The position numbers were made by a program, and so were the translations under genes. The notes under the pieces are model-generated. The model searched no databases. It was not told the origin of the DNA and was given only the letters and a program-made list of their open reading frames with translations. Positions 26,137-35,412 of a stretch of DNA of 64,000 bases are shown here, piece by piece. Within the stretch, counting starts at the first letter, position 1; every line of letters starts with the position of its first letter. The stretch covers positions 124,001-188,000 of the forward strand of contig JAJDEO010000048.1 in NCBI GenBank assembly GCA_029259745.1, written 5' to 3'. The stretch comes from Planctomycetota bacterium. GTDB lineage: Bacteria; Planctomycetota; B15-G4.

Positions 26137-27902
26137 TTCTCGCCACGCTTCTCACGGCGGCCCTGACGGTCGTCACGGATCCCCTTGCGACCCCGAGTCC
26201 CAGTGCTTCGGAAGTGCTTGCAAGCGACCTCACCGTCGCGAGTTACGACCTTTCGAACCTCATGCCGGATCCGAACAAGCAGCAGGCCCGGATGCCGCTG
26301 CTTCCTCTGATCGGTCCGAGCGACGACGACTCGGGCTACGACGAGGGCGGCTTCGAAGACGACTTCCGCGACCGCGTGGTCAACCTGGTCGTCGATGTGA
26401 TCGGCCGCGAGCTCTTCGAGTCGTCGTCGGATGCCTTCGCGTACATGATCGACGACGACGTGCTGCTCATGCGCGCGACCGACGAGGTCCACGACGCGCT
26501 CGAGCGTTACCTCGACAGCGTCCGCGCGTCCACCGGGCGCTCGGCGACCATCGAACTCGAAACCTACCGGAGTCTCGGCGGAGTCACGACAGATGTGGAG
26601 TCGCTCGTCGACGCCGTCCGCACGGGCAAGGCCGCCCTTGTCGGGTCGCTGCGACGCGAGATCCATGTCGGCAACACGCACGACTTCGGGACTCGGTACA
26701 TGGTCGACTTCGTGCGCGGGTATTCCTCCGAGATTGCACACAGCGCTGCGATCGGCGATCCCGACATGGAGCTGCTGACGCTCGGTTCGCGCTGGCTCGT
26801 GCGTCTGGAGTCGCCCGTCGGGCAAGACCTGCGCCTGCGCTACGCGCATCGTCAGGCCGCCGTCACGGACTGGGAGACGCGCGACGCGGGGCTCGCGGCG
26901 GTGGTGGCGCTCAACGAGCGGATGGCGCACGTGAGCACGGTCGGGCACATCGACATGCCCAACGTCGGCGTGGCATCGGTCTGGGGCGAGGTGACCTTCG
27001 GGGCCTCGGGCGGGACGACGTGGATCGCTTCGCAGGTCGACACTCCGGCCGGCGTGATCTCGTACGTCACGCGCCTCGCTGTCGCGGACGTGGCGCCGGC
27101 GCCGCCGCCGGTCGAAGTTCGCAACTCGACGTACGCGTGGATGCTCGACGCCAGTCACCTCATCTGGCGCGGGCACCGCTCACACCATCCGCGCCCCGAG
27201 TTCCTGGCGCCGACGAGTGTGCGCTACGACGGTGATGACTGGCTCGATGCCACGGCGCTCGCGTTCCCGTCGGGACAGGAGGAGTCCTGCGACAACCTCA
27301 TGAGCGCGATCTACGATCTCGAGATCGCCGAGGATGAAGAGGACATGGACCTCGGGGCGGTCGGGTCGTGGCTCTTCCTGACCGGTTCCCAGGCGGTACT
27401 CGCCGAAGCGGCCGGGCTGAGCAAGGTCTTCGGGCGCGCGACGGCGTCGTCGTCGGTCGATGTGGTCGTCACGCGCCGGCAGCGCGGCTCGCCGGTGGGC
27501 GCTGGAACTGCCCTCGGGCAGGCGCGGTTCGACGTCGATACGCGCGGTCGTGCCGGCACGTTCGTCGGGCACCAGCAGCCTGTCGTGTCGGACTTCGACG
27601 TCGAGGTCGCGCAGGGCGCGTCGCTCTCCGAGCCGCGCGTCGACACGATCTTCGACGGCATGACGGTGGAGGCCACCGCTGTCGGCGCCGACGTGTTGCT
27701 CGACCTCCTGCTGCATCTCCGCCGCGACGTCGGCCAGGTGCCGCTCCACGGCGAGACGTTCGGGAGTCTCGACCGCGTTGCGGTGCTCGCCGCGAGTGTG
27801 TCGGTACGCGTGCCGCGCGATGGGGAGCGTCACACGTGGCGTGAGATCGCCACCGAGGACGGCACCGTGTTCGACGTGCACGTCACGGTGTCCGGCAACT
27901 GA
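26133..27902 (+). CDS. Secreted secretin-N/STN-like protein, unknown function
   Basis: 589 residues, started by an ATG that overlaps the anti-sigma stop (ATGA) and follows AGGAGAC. A short hydrophobic signal (MILATLLTAALTVVT) is followed by VASYDLSNLMPDP. The stretch DRVVNLVVDVIGRELFESSSDAFAYMIDDDVLLMRATDEVHDALERYLDSVRAS is very like the N-domain units that precede secretins in planctomycete proteins (end of type LLVRATPEVHEQVE). No secretin pore domain follows; the rest has several beta-rich segments and an acidic patch (EIAEDEEDMDLG). It is probably periplasmic and regulated together with the sigma/anti-sigma pair, as output or sensor partner. Confidence 0.65.
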   Translation: MILATLLTAALTVVTDPLATPSPSASEVLASDLTVASYDLSNLMPDPNKQQARMPLLPLIGPSDDDSGYDEGGFEDDFRDRVVNLVVDVIGRELFESSSDAFAYMIDDDVLLMRATDEVHDALERYLDSVRASTGRSATIELETYRSLGGVTTDVESLVDAVRTGKAALVGSLRREIHVGNTHDFGTRYMVDFVRGYSSEIAHSAAIGDPDMELLTLGSRWLVRLESPVGQDLRLRYAHRQAAVTDWETRDAGLAAVVALNERMAHVSTVGHIDMPNVGVASVWGEVTFGASGGTTWIASQVDTPAGVISYVTRLAVADVAPAPPPVEVRNSTYAWMLDASHLIWRGHRSHHPRPEFLAPTSVRYDGDDWLDATALAFPSGQEESCDNLMSAIYDLEIAEDEEDMDLGAVGSWLFLTGSQAVLAEAAGLSKVFGRATASSSVDVVVTRRQRGSPVGAGTALGQARFDVDTRGRAGTFVGHQQPVVSDFDVEVAQGASLSEPRVDTIFDGMTVEATAVGADVLLDLLLHLRRDVGQVPLHGETFGSLDRVAVLAASVSVRVPRDGERHTWREIATEDGTVFDVHVTVSGN

Positions 27903-27914
27903 CGGCGGCTCGCA

Positions 27915-27970
27915 GGCGAGGAACGCTCGGGAGGCCCGCGAGTCGGGTGTCTCGAGCGTTCCTCGCCTTT
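27915..27970 (+). terminator. Terminator of the sigma/anti-sigma operon
   Basis: Perfect 15-bp inverted repeat (27915-27929 with 27953-27967) starting 12 bp after the stop of the secretin-like gene, followed by TTT. The 23-base loop is itself GC-rich. Confidence 0.75.
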
Positions 27971-28191
27971 GCTGTCACGGCGACGGCGCTCCGCACACGT
28001 GCAACGTCCTCGACGAGCCGGACGCTCGTCTGGATGACTCGCTGCGGTGGTCGCGAGGTCGAAGGGGCCTTGCTGGCAAGGCGCCGCGAAAGTCTGACCG
28101 GCCGCGGTCTGGTTCGACCGTTGGGCTGTTTCCTCCGTCGAAGATCAGACACCTCGCTTCAACGCAGGCAGGAAGCTCACAGATGCTGCTC
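27971..28191. other. Non-coding stretch before the PHP gene
   Basis: No convincing gene on either strand; short frames have no ribosome sites and no family-like sequence. Composition is less GC-rich than the neighbours. A 13-base word (GCTGGCAAGGCGC) occurs here near 28073 and again near 28240, inside the adjoining inverted-repeat element. Confidence 0.4.
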
Positions 28192-28351
28192 GTGGTGTGA
28201 TTCAAGAGTTCGCGAAATTCGCTTTGTGTGACCGTCGTCGCTGGCAAGGCGCGTCGACGCAGGCGAATGGGTGGAGTCGTCGAGGAGCTGCAACACACCC
28301 AGCGGTGAGGAGGGCGCGAAACAAATGACGCGAACTTTTGAATCACACCAC
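28192..28351. repeat. 160-bp element bounded by 23-bp inverted repeats
   Basis: Arms at 28192-28214 and 28329-28351 are reverse complements with one mismatch; weaker similarity continues a further ten bases inward. The element ends 12 bp before the start codon of the PHP-domain lipoprotein gene. It could be a MITE-like insertion with terminal inverted repeats, or a large operator or RNA hairpin in the leader of that gene. No clear target-site duplication flanks it. Confidence 0.7.
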
Positions 28352-28363
28352 TAGAGTGAGGCG

Positions 28364-30373
28364 ATGAAGCCCGCGCTCGCTGCCCTCGCCGTCGTGCTGT
28401 CTGTGATGACGTCGGCATGCGGGCCGAGTGGGTGGAGTGGTGCGAGTGGTGCGAGTGCGGATGCGGTCGACGACGCGATGCCGATCCGACCGAGCGCCAC
28501 GCTCACGGCGCCCACGCGTGAGGCCGCGCCCGCCACGGCGCGTCGCACGATGGACGACGATCTGCGCCAGGCACGCGCGGCGGCGCGTCACCCTTCGGAC
28601 GGCGGCGGGGCGGCTGTCCTCATCTCCGGCGACGATCCGATCGAGGTCGCGACGGCCGGGAAGTGGGTGTTTCGCTACACGGCCGGCGCCGACGGGATCG
28701 CCGTCGGTGGTCGGCTCACGTTCCAGGTCTCGCCCTTCTGGGGGTGGTCGGCGCCGCAGACGTTGGCCCCCGCAGCGCCGGGCTACACACGCGTGACGAC
28801 GGCCGCGAAGGGAGTGCGCCTCGATATCCGTCCGACGCCGCCGGCGCGTGATCCGGCGCCCCTCGTCGTCACGATCGCGGGCGCTCCGTTGCGTGCTGGC
28901 GACGAGATCACGCTGGAGTACGGCGCGGGGCCGAGCGGTGCCTTCGCAGACCAGTACGCCGAGGAGTTCGCGCGCTTCTGGTTTCTCATCGACGGTGACG
29001 GCGACGGTGTGGCGTCCACGACAGCCGACCCGCCCGCGGTGCGCGTCGTGGCGGGACGTGTACGTCAGCTTGTCGCGACGGTGCCGAGTACGGCCGCGCC
29101 GGACGAGCCGATCGAACTCGTCGTGGCGGCACTCGACGCGCGCGGCAACGCCGGCTCGCGCGTCGCCGGTGAGTTCGAGGTCCGCCTGCAGACGGCAGCC
29201 GAGGTGTCCGCCGCCGTGACCTTCGAACTCGATGCTCGCGGCTTGGCGCGGCTGTCGTTGCCGGCTGCGCCACCGGGCGTTTCGCGTTGGGTCGTCGGCG
29301 GTCCCGAGGGACTCTCCGTGACGACGAACCCGTGCTCGGTGTCGGCGACCGGGCGTGGCCTTCTGTGGGGCGATCTGCACGGGCACAGCCTGCTCTCGGA
29401 TGGTTCGGGGAGCGTCGAGCAGTACTACAGCTATGCACGCGACGTTGCGGCCCTCGACGTCGCAGCGCTCACCGATCACGATCACTGGGGCTTCGAGCCG
29501 CTCGACGACAACCCCGGCGTGTGGGAGCACATCAAGGATGTGACGGCGACGTTCCACGAGCCGGGGCGTTTCGTGACGCTGCCGGCCTACGAGTGGACGA
29601 GCTGGCTCCACGGTCATCGTCACGTGCTGCACTTCGGACCGGGGCGCGGCGACGAGCTTCCCTTCGTCAGCTCACTCGACGACGCGACGCGCCATCCCGG
29701 AGATCTCTGGGATGCCCTGCGCGGTCAGCCCGCGATCACGATGGCGCACCATTCGGGCGGCGGTCCCGTGCCGACGAACTGGACCTGGCCGCCGGACGCC
29801 GAGCTCGAGCCGGTCACGGAGGTCATGAGCGTCCACGGCAGCAGCGAGGCGCTCGATTCGCCGCGGCTCATCTACGCGCCGCTGCGCGGCAACTTCGTCC
29901 GCGATGTGCTCGACGCCGGGATCCGACTCGGATTCGTAGCCAGCGGCGACAGTCACGACGGTCATCCGGGTCTCGCGCAGCTCGCGTCGCCGGCGGGAAA
30001 TGGCGGACTCGTCGCGTTCGTCGCCGCCGAGCACACCCGCACCGGTCTGCTCGAAGCTCTCCGCGAGCGCCGCACCTACGCGACGAGTGGGGCGCGTATG
30101 ATCGTACGCTGCTCGCTCGGCGGCCACACGATGGGAGCCGACGTCGGCCCCGGCAACCACGACCTGCGCTTCGTCGTCTACGGCACGGGGCCGCTCACGT
30201 CGGTGGAGTTGATCCGCAGCGGCGAGGTCGTCGCCAAGTCGGACGGCGGTGGCCATGATGAACTCATCGGCATGCTGCCCGTGCGAGACCTGACCGCTGG
30301 CGAGTACCTTTACCTCCGCGTCACCCAGCGCGATCGTCACGTCGCCTGGACGAGCCCGTTCTTCATCCACTGA
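28364..30373 (+). CDS. PHP-domain (DUF3604-like) lipoprotein
   Basis: 669 residues. The N-terminus is a lipoprotein signal (LAVVLSVMTSACGPS, Cys19). An N-terminal beta-rich region (to about 320) contains an FWFLIDGDGDGVAS segment that may bind calcium. The catalytic region starts at GRGLLWGDLHGHSLLSDG, continues with ALTDHDHWG and ITMAHHSGGG, and ends near SGDSHDGHPG; these are the metal-binding histidines and aspartates of PHP phosphoesterases and of DUF3604. A final beta domain follows. Family members are predicted metal-dependent hydrolases of phosphoesters; the substrate is unknown. cutA follows 21 bp downstream. Confidence 0.82.
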   Translation: MKPALAALAVVLSVMTSACGPSGWSGASGASADAVDDAMPIRPSATLTAPTREAAPATARRTMDDDLRQARAAARHPSDGGGAAVLISGDDPIEVATAGKWVFRYTAGADGIAVGGRLTFQVSPFWGWSAPQTLAPAAPGYTRVTTAAKGVRLDIRPTPPARDPAPLVVTIAGAPLRAGDEITLEYGAGPSGAFADQYAEEFARFWFLIDGDGDGVASTTADPPAVRVVAGRVRQLVATVPSTAAPDEPIELVVAALDARGNAGSRVAGEFEVRLQTAAEVSAAVTFELDARGLARLSLPAAPPGVSRWVVGGPEGLSVTTNPCSVSATGRGLLWGDLHGHSLLSDGSGSVEQYYSYARDVAALDVAALTDHDHWGFEPLDDNPGVWEHIKDVTATFHEPGRFVTLPAYEWTSWLHGHRHVLHFGPGRGDELPFVSSLDDATRHPGDLWDALRGQPAITMAHHSGGGPVPTNWTWPPDAELEPVTEVMSVHGSSEALDSPRLIYAPLRGNFVRDVLDAGIRLGFVASGDSHDGHPGLAQLASPAGNGGLVAFVAAEHTRTGLLEALRERRTYATSGARMIVRCSLGGHTMGADVGPGNHDLRFVVYGTGPLTSVELIRSGEVVAKSDGGGHDELIGMLPVRDLTAGEYLYLRVTQRDRHVAWTSPFFIH

Positions 30374-30394
30374 AACCTCCCTCGACCCACACCC

Positions 30395-30730
30395 ATGCCC
30401 GATTCGCCCGATGCCCCGATCTCGCTCTACGTCACGGTTCCGTCCGAAGAGCTTGCCCGCTCGATTGCCCACACGTTGGTGAACGAGCGGCTCGTGGCGT
30501 GCGTGAACATCGTGCCGGCGATCACGTCCATCTACGCCTGGGAAGGTGTGTTGCTCGAAGACGCCGAGGTCCTGATGTTCGCGAAGACCGATCGAGCGCG
30601 CATGGAGCGCGCCGGGGCACGCATCGTCGAGCTGCATAGCTACGACGTTCCGTGCCTCTTGGCGCTGCCGATCGTGGGCGGGCACGGGCCATACCTCGAT
30701 TGGCTCAATCAGTCGCGGCCGCCCGTGTAG
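30395..30730 (+). CDS. cutA: Divalent-cation tolerance protein CutA
   Basis: 111 residues, the full family length. YVTVPSEELARSIAHTLVNERLVACVNIVP is the CutA signature. SIYAWEG and the acidic EDAEVLMFAKT follow, then SYDVPCLLALPI and a C-terminal YLDWLNQS. CutA is a small trimer linked to copper tolerance in E. coli, although its biochemical role is not settled. It begins 21 bp after the PHP gene, so they are probably co-transcribed. It is convergent with aspA, whose stop codon begins 1 bp after the cutA stop. Confidence 0.93.
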   Translation: MPDSPDAPISLYVTVPSEELARSIAHTLVNERLVACVNIVPAITSIYAWEGVLLEDAEVLMFAKTDRARMERAGARIVELHSYDVPCLLALPIVGGHGPYLDWLNQSRPPV

Positions 30731-30731
30731 C

Positions 30732-32171
30732 TCACACCAGTGTCGGCGGCTCGTTGCCTCCGCACATCGTGCTCGGGTCGAGCAGCTTCGCGATCTGCTC
30801 TTCGCTGAGCAGCCCCTTCTCACGTACGAGTTCGACGATGCCACGGTCGGTCTGCAGCGCCTCGGCAGCGATGCGCGTGGCCATCTCGTAGCCGAGCACC
30901 GGGTTGAGCGCCGTGACGACACCGATGCTGCGTTCGATGAAATGCTGGCAAACGGCTTCGTTGGCCGTGATGCCGTCGATGCAGTGCTCGCGCAGCGTGC
31001 GCGAGGCGTTCATGAGCATCGTCTGCGACTCGAGAATGCTCGCAGCGAGCACGGGCTCCATGACGTTGAGCTGCAGCTGACCGGCCTCGGCCGCGAGTGT
31101 CACCGTGAGGTCGTTGCCGATGGCGCGGAAACAGACCTGATTGACGACCTCCGGGATGACCGGATTGACCTTGCCCGGCATGATCGACGAGCCCGGCTGC
31201 TTGCGCGGGAGGTTGAGCTCGTTGAGGCCGGCGCGCGGACCCGACGACAGCAGGCGCAAGTCGTTGCAGATCTTGCTGAGCTTGATCGCGAGGCTCTTGA
31301 GCGCCGAGGAGTACAGCACGAACGGCTGGGTGTCTTGCGTAGCTTCGACGAGGTCGGGTGCACGCCGCATGCGCTTACCCGTGACGGCCGAGAGATGCCG
31401 CGCGCAGCAGTCGGCGTAACCGGCCGGCGCGTTGAGACCCGTGCCGATCGCCGTCCCGCCCATGTTGCTGTCGAGCAGCACGGCCTCGACGCGTTCGAGC
31501 GAGCGGCGTTCGTTCGCGAGGCTTTCGGCCCACGCACGAAACTCCTGTCCGAGCGTCATCGGCACGGCGTCTTGGAGCTGTGTGCGGCCCATCTTGAGGA
31601 TGTGATGGAACGCATCGCCCTTGCGACGAAATGAGTCGACGAGCAGATTGAGCTCGGCGCAGACGTGCGTGTTCATGAGTGCCATCGCGATGTGCAACGA
31701 CGTCGGGTAGGCATCGTTCGTCGACTGCGACAGGTTCACGTGGTCGTGCGGGTCGCAGTGGTCGTAGTCGCCGCGCTGATGGCCCATCAGCTCGAGGGCG
31801 CGGTTCGCGATCACCTCGTTCGCGTTCATGTTCGTCGACGTGCCCGCGCCGCCCTGGAACAGGTCGACTTCGAAGTGCTCGTGGAGCTTGCCTTCCATGA
31901 TCTCGAGGCAAGCGCCCTCGATCCCCGCGAGGATCTCAGGGTTCAGAACGCCGCACTCGGCGTTCGCGCGGGCCGCGCCGAGCTTGACCATCGCCAGCGC
32001 TCGAACGAGTTCGGGATGCTGGGAGAGCTTCACACCCGAGATATGGAAGTTCTCCATCGCGCGCGCCGTCTGGATGCCCCAGTAGGCTTCGCGTGGGATC
32101 TCTTTGGTTCCGAGAAGGTCTTCTTCGGTGCGCGTGTCCGTAGACGTTCCCGCATCGGGGAGAGAGGTCAT
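30732..32171 (-). CDS. aspA: Aspartate ammonia-lyase
   Basis: 479 residues. It interconverts L-aspartate with fumarate and ammonia. The superfamily signature GSSIMPGKVNPVIPEVVNQV is of the aspartase type (fumarases have GKVNPTQCEA). The start is also aspartase-like: EDLLGTKEIPREAYWGIQTARAMENF. GGAGTSTNMNANEVIANRA and NLSQSTNDAYPTSLHIA are the other substrate-site blocks. The C-terminal cysteine near CGGNEPPTLV is not conserved. The start ATG chosen is the one from which the family-like sequence begins; an upstream ATG would add 45 unlike residues. The TetR-type regulator gene lies upstream on the same strand and may regulate it. Confidence 0.92.
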   Translation of the reverse strand: MTSLPDAGTSTDTRTEEDLLGTKEIPREAYWGIQTARAMENFHISGVKLSQHPELVRALAMVKLGAARANAECGVLNPEILAGIEGACLEIMEGKLHEHFEVDLFQGGAGTSTNMNANEVIANRALELMGHQRGDYDHCDPHDHVNLSQSTNDAYPTSLHIAMALMNTHVCAELNLLVDSFRRKGDAFHHILKMGRTQLQDAVPMTLGQEFRAWAESLANERRSLERVEAVLLDSNMGGTAIGTGLNAPAGYADCCARHLSAVTGKRMRRAPDLVEATQDTQPFVLYSSALKSLAIKLSKICNDLRLLSSGPRAGLNELNLPRKQPGSSIMPGKVNPVIPEVVNQVCFRAIGNDLTVTLAAEAGQLQLNVMEPVLAASILESQTMLMNASRTLREHCIDGITANEAVCQHFIERSIGVVTALNPVLGYEMATRIAAEALQTDRGIVELVREKGLLSEEQIAKLLDPSTMCGGNEPPTLV

Positions 32172-32315
32172 CACCGTTTCCGAGCTGTGGGGGAGGGGGC
32201 GACATCGTACGCGCCCACGGGCGTCGGCGGGTGCCGGCGCCTGGCGACTTTTTGCAAAGCCCGGCGAGGACGCTTGACGACGAGTCTCGACGGCGAGACT
32301 CGTCACCGAGAGCCG

Positions 32316-32888
32316 TCAGTCGAGCAGCGAAAGGAACGCGTCAATGCGCTCGTCGGGCTCGGGCGTCGTCGCGAACGTCATGAAGCCGCTCGTGAGAACC
32401 GTGGCAAGGGCTTGCGGGTCGCGTGACGGACCGAGTCGGCCCATCTCGCGCGCCTCCCGCAGCGCGTTCGAGAGCCCGCGGAAGATCGAGTTGCCGAGCC
32501 GATCGAGCGACGATCTGATCGTCGGATGCGAGTCGCGCAGCTCGGCGACCGTGCGCGTCACGAGACAGCCCTGGTTGTGAACGCGCTGCCAGAACTCGTC
32601 CTCGGTGGTGGGGTGCCGCAGCCTCAAGAGTCGCTCGATGCGCGCGCGGGGGTCGCCTTGCATCGACAAGATCTCGTCGATGCTCGCAACCGCCTCATCG
32701 CAGTAGCGCGTCAAGGCTTGCTCGAGGAGGCCGAACTTGTTGCCGTATCGGCTGTACAGGCTGTGACGATTCAATCCTGTGCTACGAACGAGGAGTTCGA
32801 CGCTGACGGCGTGAAATCCGTGTTTCCAGAACAGGTCCATGGCTCTTTGCAGAGCCAACTCGGGGTCGTACGTGATCGGCCGCGCCAT
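32316..32888 (-). CDS. TetR/AcrR family transcriptional regulator
   Basis: 190 residues. The N-terminal helix-turn-helix reads ALQRAMDLFWKHGFHAVSVELLVRSTGLNRHSLYSRYGNKFGLLEQAL, the pattern of TetR regulators. The C-terminal ligand domain (QGCLVTRTVAELRDSHPTIRSSL, then FRGLSNALREAREMG) resembles the AcuR/TetR_C_6-type regulators. It is upstream of aspA on the same strand with 144 bp between, and the 330 bp on its other side separate it from a thioredoxin gene. The ligand is unknown. Confidence 0.9.
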   Translation of the reverse strand: MARPITYDPELALQRAMDLFWKHGFHAVSVELLVRSTGLNRHSLYSRYGNKFGLLEQALTRYCDEAVASIDEILSMQGDPRARIERLLRLRHPTTEDEFWQRVHNQGCLVTRTVAELRDSHPTIRSSLDRLGNSIFRGLSNALREAREMGRLGPSRDPQALATVLTSGFMTFATTPEPDERIDAFLSLLD

Positions 32889-33218
32889 GAGACTCTCTGA
32901 GGAGTGTGGCTTGTGAGGCTCTGCAGGGAGCCTCGATGTGCACATCACCGTTTCGAACCACCAAGGCTGCCGCGCCCCACTGGCCCAAGTTGCGGTGGGA
33001 CAGAGACTTCAGGCGCCGCTAGCGCCGTCGGCAGGATGCTCTGTCCGATACCGAGTATACAGCGAACACGAAAACACCGGACCCACACATTGTGGCGGTG
33101 CGCGCCGAATGACTTCTTCAACGCGCTGGTGGGGGAGGAAGCCCGCTTTTCCTGCACTCAACGGGCTGCTGTTCGGTGATTCATCTTTCGTACGCTTCCA
33201 CGAGCGTCTCTTCTCCAG
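32889..33218. other. Divergent intergenic region, tetR / thioredoxin-like gene
   Basis: 330 bp without a credible gene. It has to contain promoters for both neighbours. It includes an AT-leaning patch (about 33040-33090). No inverted repeat of operator size was found by eye. Confidence 0.4.
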
Positions 33219-34130
33219 ATGGAATCTTTCACAATGTCGCCCACTCTGCTCGCCAAGGCCGCGGCCGGCCTTCTCGCATTCTCCGCCTCGGCTCTCGCTT
33301 CGGACGCTTGGATCGAAGATCTCGAGACTGGCTTCGCGGAGGCGCGGGCCACCGGAAAGCACCTCCTCGTCGACTTCACGGGCTCGGACTGGTGCCCGCC
33401 CTGCAAGGCGCTGCACGCCGAGCTGCTCTCGAAGCCGAGCTTCGAACAGCGCGCCGGGGAGGCCTTCGTACTCGTCTCGCTCGACTACCCGAGCCGCAAG
33501 CCCCAGCCGGCCGACCTCAAGGAACGCAACGCGGTTCACAAGGACACGTACGCGATACGCGGCTTTCCGACGTTGATCGCGATGACGCCCGAGGGCGTTG
33601 AGTACGGTCGGCGGGTTGGCTATCAGCGCGGGCTCGCGGACGACTACCAGGCCTGGATCCTGCGTCTGGCCGACAACCGCGACGCGGTCGTCAGTGCACT
33701 CGCCGTTCTCGAGGAGGAACTCCCGGCCGATGAGGCCGAGCGCGACGCCTACCGCACGCGCCAGGTCGGCGCCGCCGCCTCACTCGTGACGACGTTGGGT
33801 GTCGATGCCCCGGCGCGCGCGACGTTGATCCTCGAGCTCCACGATCCCGACGACACGACGTTGGCGCGTGCGCACTTGGCCGTGCTCGGGTTCGAGGCAC
33901 GCTTCACCGCCGAGGAGGAGCCGAACTTCGAGGCCATGTATAACGAACTCACGAACCTCGCTTCTGACAAGCCGACCGTGAAGAAGCTCGGCACGTACCA
34001 CGCGTGGCGTGCACTGGCCGCATCACAGATCGACAAGCCCGATGTTGCGAGGAGTGCGTTGGACGAAGCCCGCAAGCTCGACGCGCCCGAGGCGCTCGTC
34101 GCATGGGTGGCGTCGATGTTCGAACGCTGA
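33219..34130 (+). CDS. Exported thioredoxin-like protein with TPR-like tail
   Basis: 303 residues. A signal peptide (about MSPTLLAKAAAGLLAFSASALAS) leads to a thioredoxin domain of the DsbD-gamma/DUF953-like type: HLLVDFTGSDWCPPCKALHAELLS with a CPPC active site, and the cis-proline in GFPTLIAMTPEG. The second half (about 165-303) is alpha-helical and acidic, with repeated helix pairs resembling a TPR-like tail. It probably keeps extracytoplasmic thiols reduced or repairs disulfides. It is monocistronic, divergent from tetR; a hairpin follows 34 bp after the stop. Confidence 0.85.
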   Translation: MESFTMSPTLLAKAAAGLLAFSASALASDAWIEDLETGFAEARATGKHLLVDFTGSDWCPPCKALHAELLSKPSFEQRAGEAFVLVSLDYPSRKPQPADLKERNAVHKDTYAIRGFPTLIAMTPEGVEYGRRVGYQRGLADDYQAWILRLADNRDAVVSALAVLEEELPADEAERDAYRTRQVGAAASLVTTLGVDAPARATLILELHDPDDTTLARAHLAVLGFEARFTAEEEPNFEAMYNELTNLASDKPTVKKLGTYHAWRALAASQIDKPDVARSALDEARKLDAPEALVAWVASMFER

Positions 34131-34164
34131 CGCAGGGCCGCTTGCGTTCACGCACGCCTTCCAG

Positions 34165-34201
34165 CACGACGCCCTTCGTTACCTCGACGAAGGGCGTCGT
34201 G
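34165..34201 (+). terminator. Hairpin after the thioredoxin-like gene
   Basis: Perfect 15-bp stem (34165-34179 with 34187-34201) and a 7-base loop. There is no U-run on either strand, so termination would be factor-assisted; the stem may equally stabilise the 3' end. Confidence 0.55.
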
Positions 34202-34500
34202 AAACGAAGCGAGCGCCGGGACGACGCAGCGGTCACGAGGCCTACGATGGGGCGCGGGCACCGCGTACAGCACGCTGGGCGACGCGGCGGGTGAGAAGCA
34301 CCGCTCCGCCTCGGGCTGGGCGACGCGCGCAGGTGGAGACGGGGACACCGTGGGGCGTCTTCCGTGGGCTGACGCGGCGCGCGTGTGGCCCGGCGAGACA
34401 CACGCGTCCACCATCGAACTCACCGAGTGCAGGCCCCGCGTCCTTCGAGGGCGCGTGGCTCTTCGGACGTTCGCTGTCGCGTCGGCGCACCGACGGACAC
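34202..34500. other. Gene-free stretch after the hairpin
   Basis: About 300 bp of GC-rich sequence between the hairpin and the rsmJ stop. Frames through it lack ribosome sites and family-like sequence. I see no structure in it. Confidence 0.4.
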
Positions 34501-35289
34501 TCACGTGAGATAGACGTCGAAGCGCACGCGCGTGGAGTTGACCGAGTGCGCGGGAGCGGCGCCGAGGGGTGGCGCATGGGGCGGCCGTTTCACGACGACA
34601 CGATGTCGTGCGCACTCGCACGCAACTTCCCAGAGACGCTGCTCGGCTGACACGTCGTGCCGTTGGTCGCCGAGGAGCTTGCCGAGAACTGCCAGGTCGT
34701 GCTTCACCTCGGCGGCCTTGCGGCGCGGCGGATGCATCGGGTCGAGGTAGATGACGTCGGGACGCGCGCCGTCGGGAAGCGCCGCGATGACCGCGGTTGC
34801 CTCGGCGTGGATGACGGCGGGGATGGACGACGGGTCGCGTCGGTGTGCGTCGGCGAGCAGCAGCGCCATCACCGCCGAGCGCTCGATCAACGTGACGTGA
34901 CAGCCCCAGCGTGACATCGTCAGAGCGTCGCGGCCCAAACCGCCCGTCGCGTCGAGCACCGTCAGCCCGTCGGCGACGCGCTTGTGCACGCCGAGCGCCC
35001 GTCCCAACGGACTGCTGCGACCCACCGGGTTCGTGCGCGCCACGCCGGCGCGCACGGGCTCGGACTCGGGCTTGCCGGCATCGAGCAGCGTCCAGGCCTC
35101 GCCGTCATGGAACACGACGACCGCGGGCCGCGGGGTGATCGCCGCCAGCCAGGCCTTGCGGGCCGCCGGGTCTGCGGCGCCGAGCGGGGCCTCGACGAAC
35201 GCGACCCCGAGTGTCACAGCGAGCTGCTGACCTTCGGCCCGAATCCTGGGATCGACCGGCGTGGTGCTGGCGACGAGCAGTTCGGGCAT
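34501..35289 (-). CDS. rsmJ: 16S rRNA (guanine(1516)-N(2))-methyltransferase RsmJ-like
   Basis: 262 residues. The SAM-binding region reads LTVLDATGGLGRDALTMSRWGCHVTLIERS, and the substrate-site motif is YLDPMHPPRRKAAEVKHD, both characteristic of RsmJ (YhiQ), which methylates G1516 of 16S rRNA. The HRVVVKRPPHAPPL segment is conserved as well. The length matches the family. Upstream, on the far side of a short spacer, lies a divergent membrane-protein gene and an AT-rich palindrome. Confidence 0.88.
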   Translation of the reverse strand: MPELLVASTTPVDPRIRAEGQQLAVTLGVAFVEAPLGAADPAARKAWLAAITPRPAVVVFHDGEAWTLLDAGKPESEPVRAGVARTNPVGRSSPLGRALGVHKRVADGLTVLDATGGLGRDALTMSRWGCHVTLIERSAVMALLLADAHRRDPSSIPAVIHAEATAVIAALPDGARPDVIYLDPMHPPRRKAAEVKHDLAVLGKLLGDQRHDVSAEQRLWEVACECARHRVVVKRPPHAPPLGAAPAHSVNSTRVRFDVYLT

Positions 35290-35412
35290 CGCAGACAGGG
35301 GTCCGGGGCGTGACGAGGCGCGGATCCTCGCATACCGAACAGGCAGACACGGCCGGTGATCACGTCGGTCGCACGAGCGGTCACCTCCCGGTCACCTCCC
35401 CACGGCGCATCA

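Noticed and set aside
27975..28418. 147-codon minus-strand frame across the inverted-repeat element, as a possible transposase
   Set aside because: No transposase motif, start or ribosome site; it crosses the PHP gene start.
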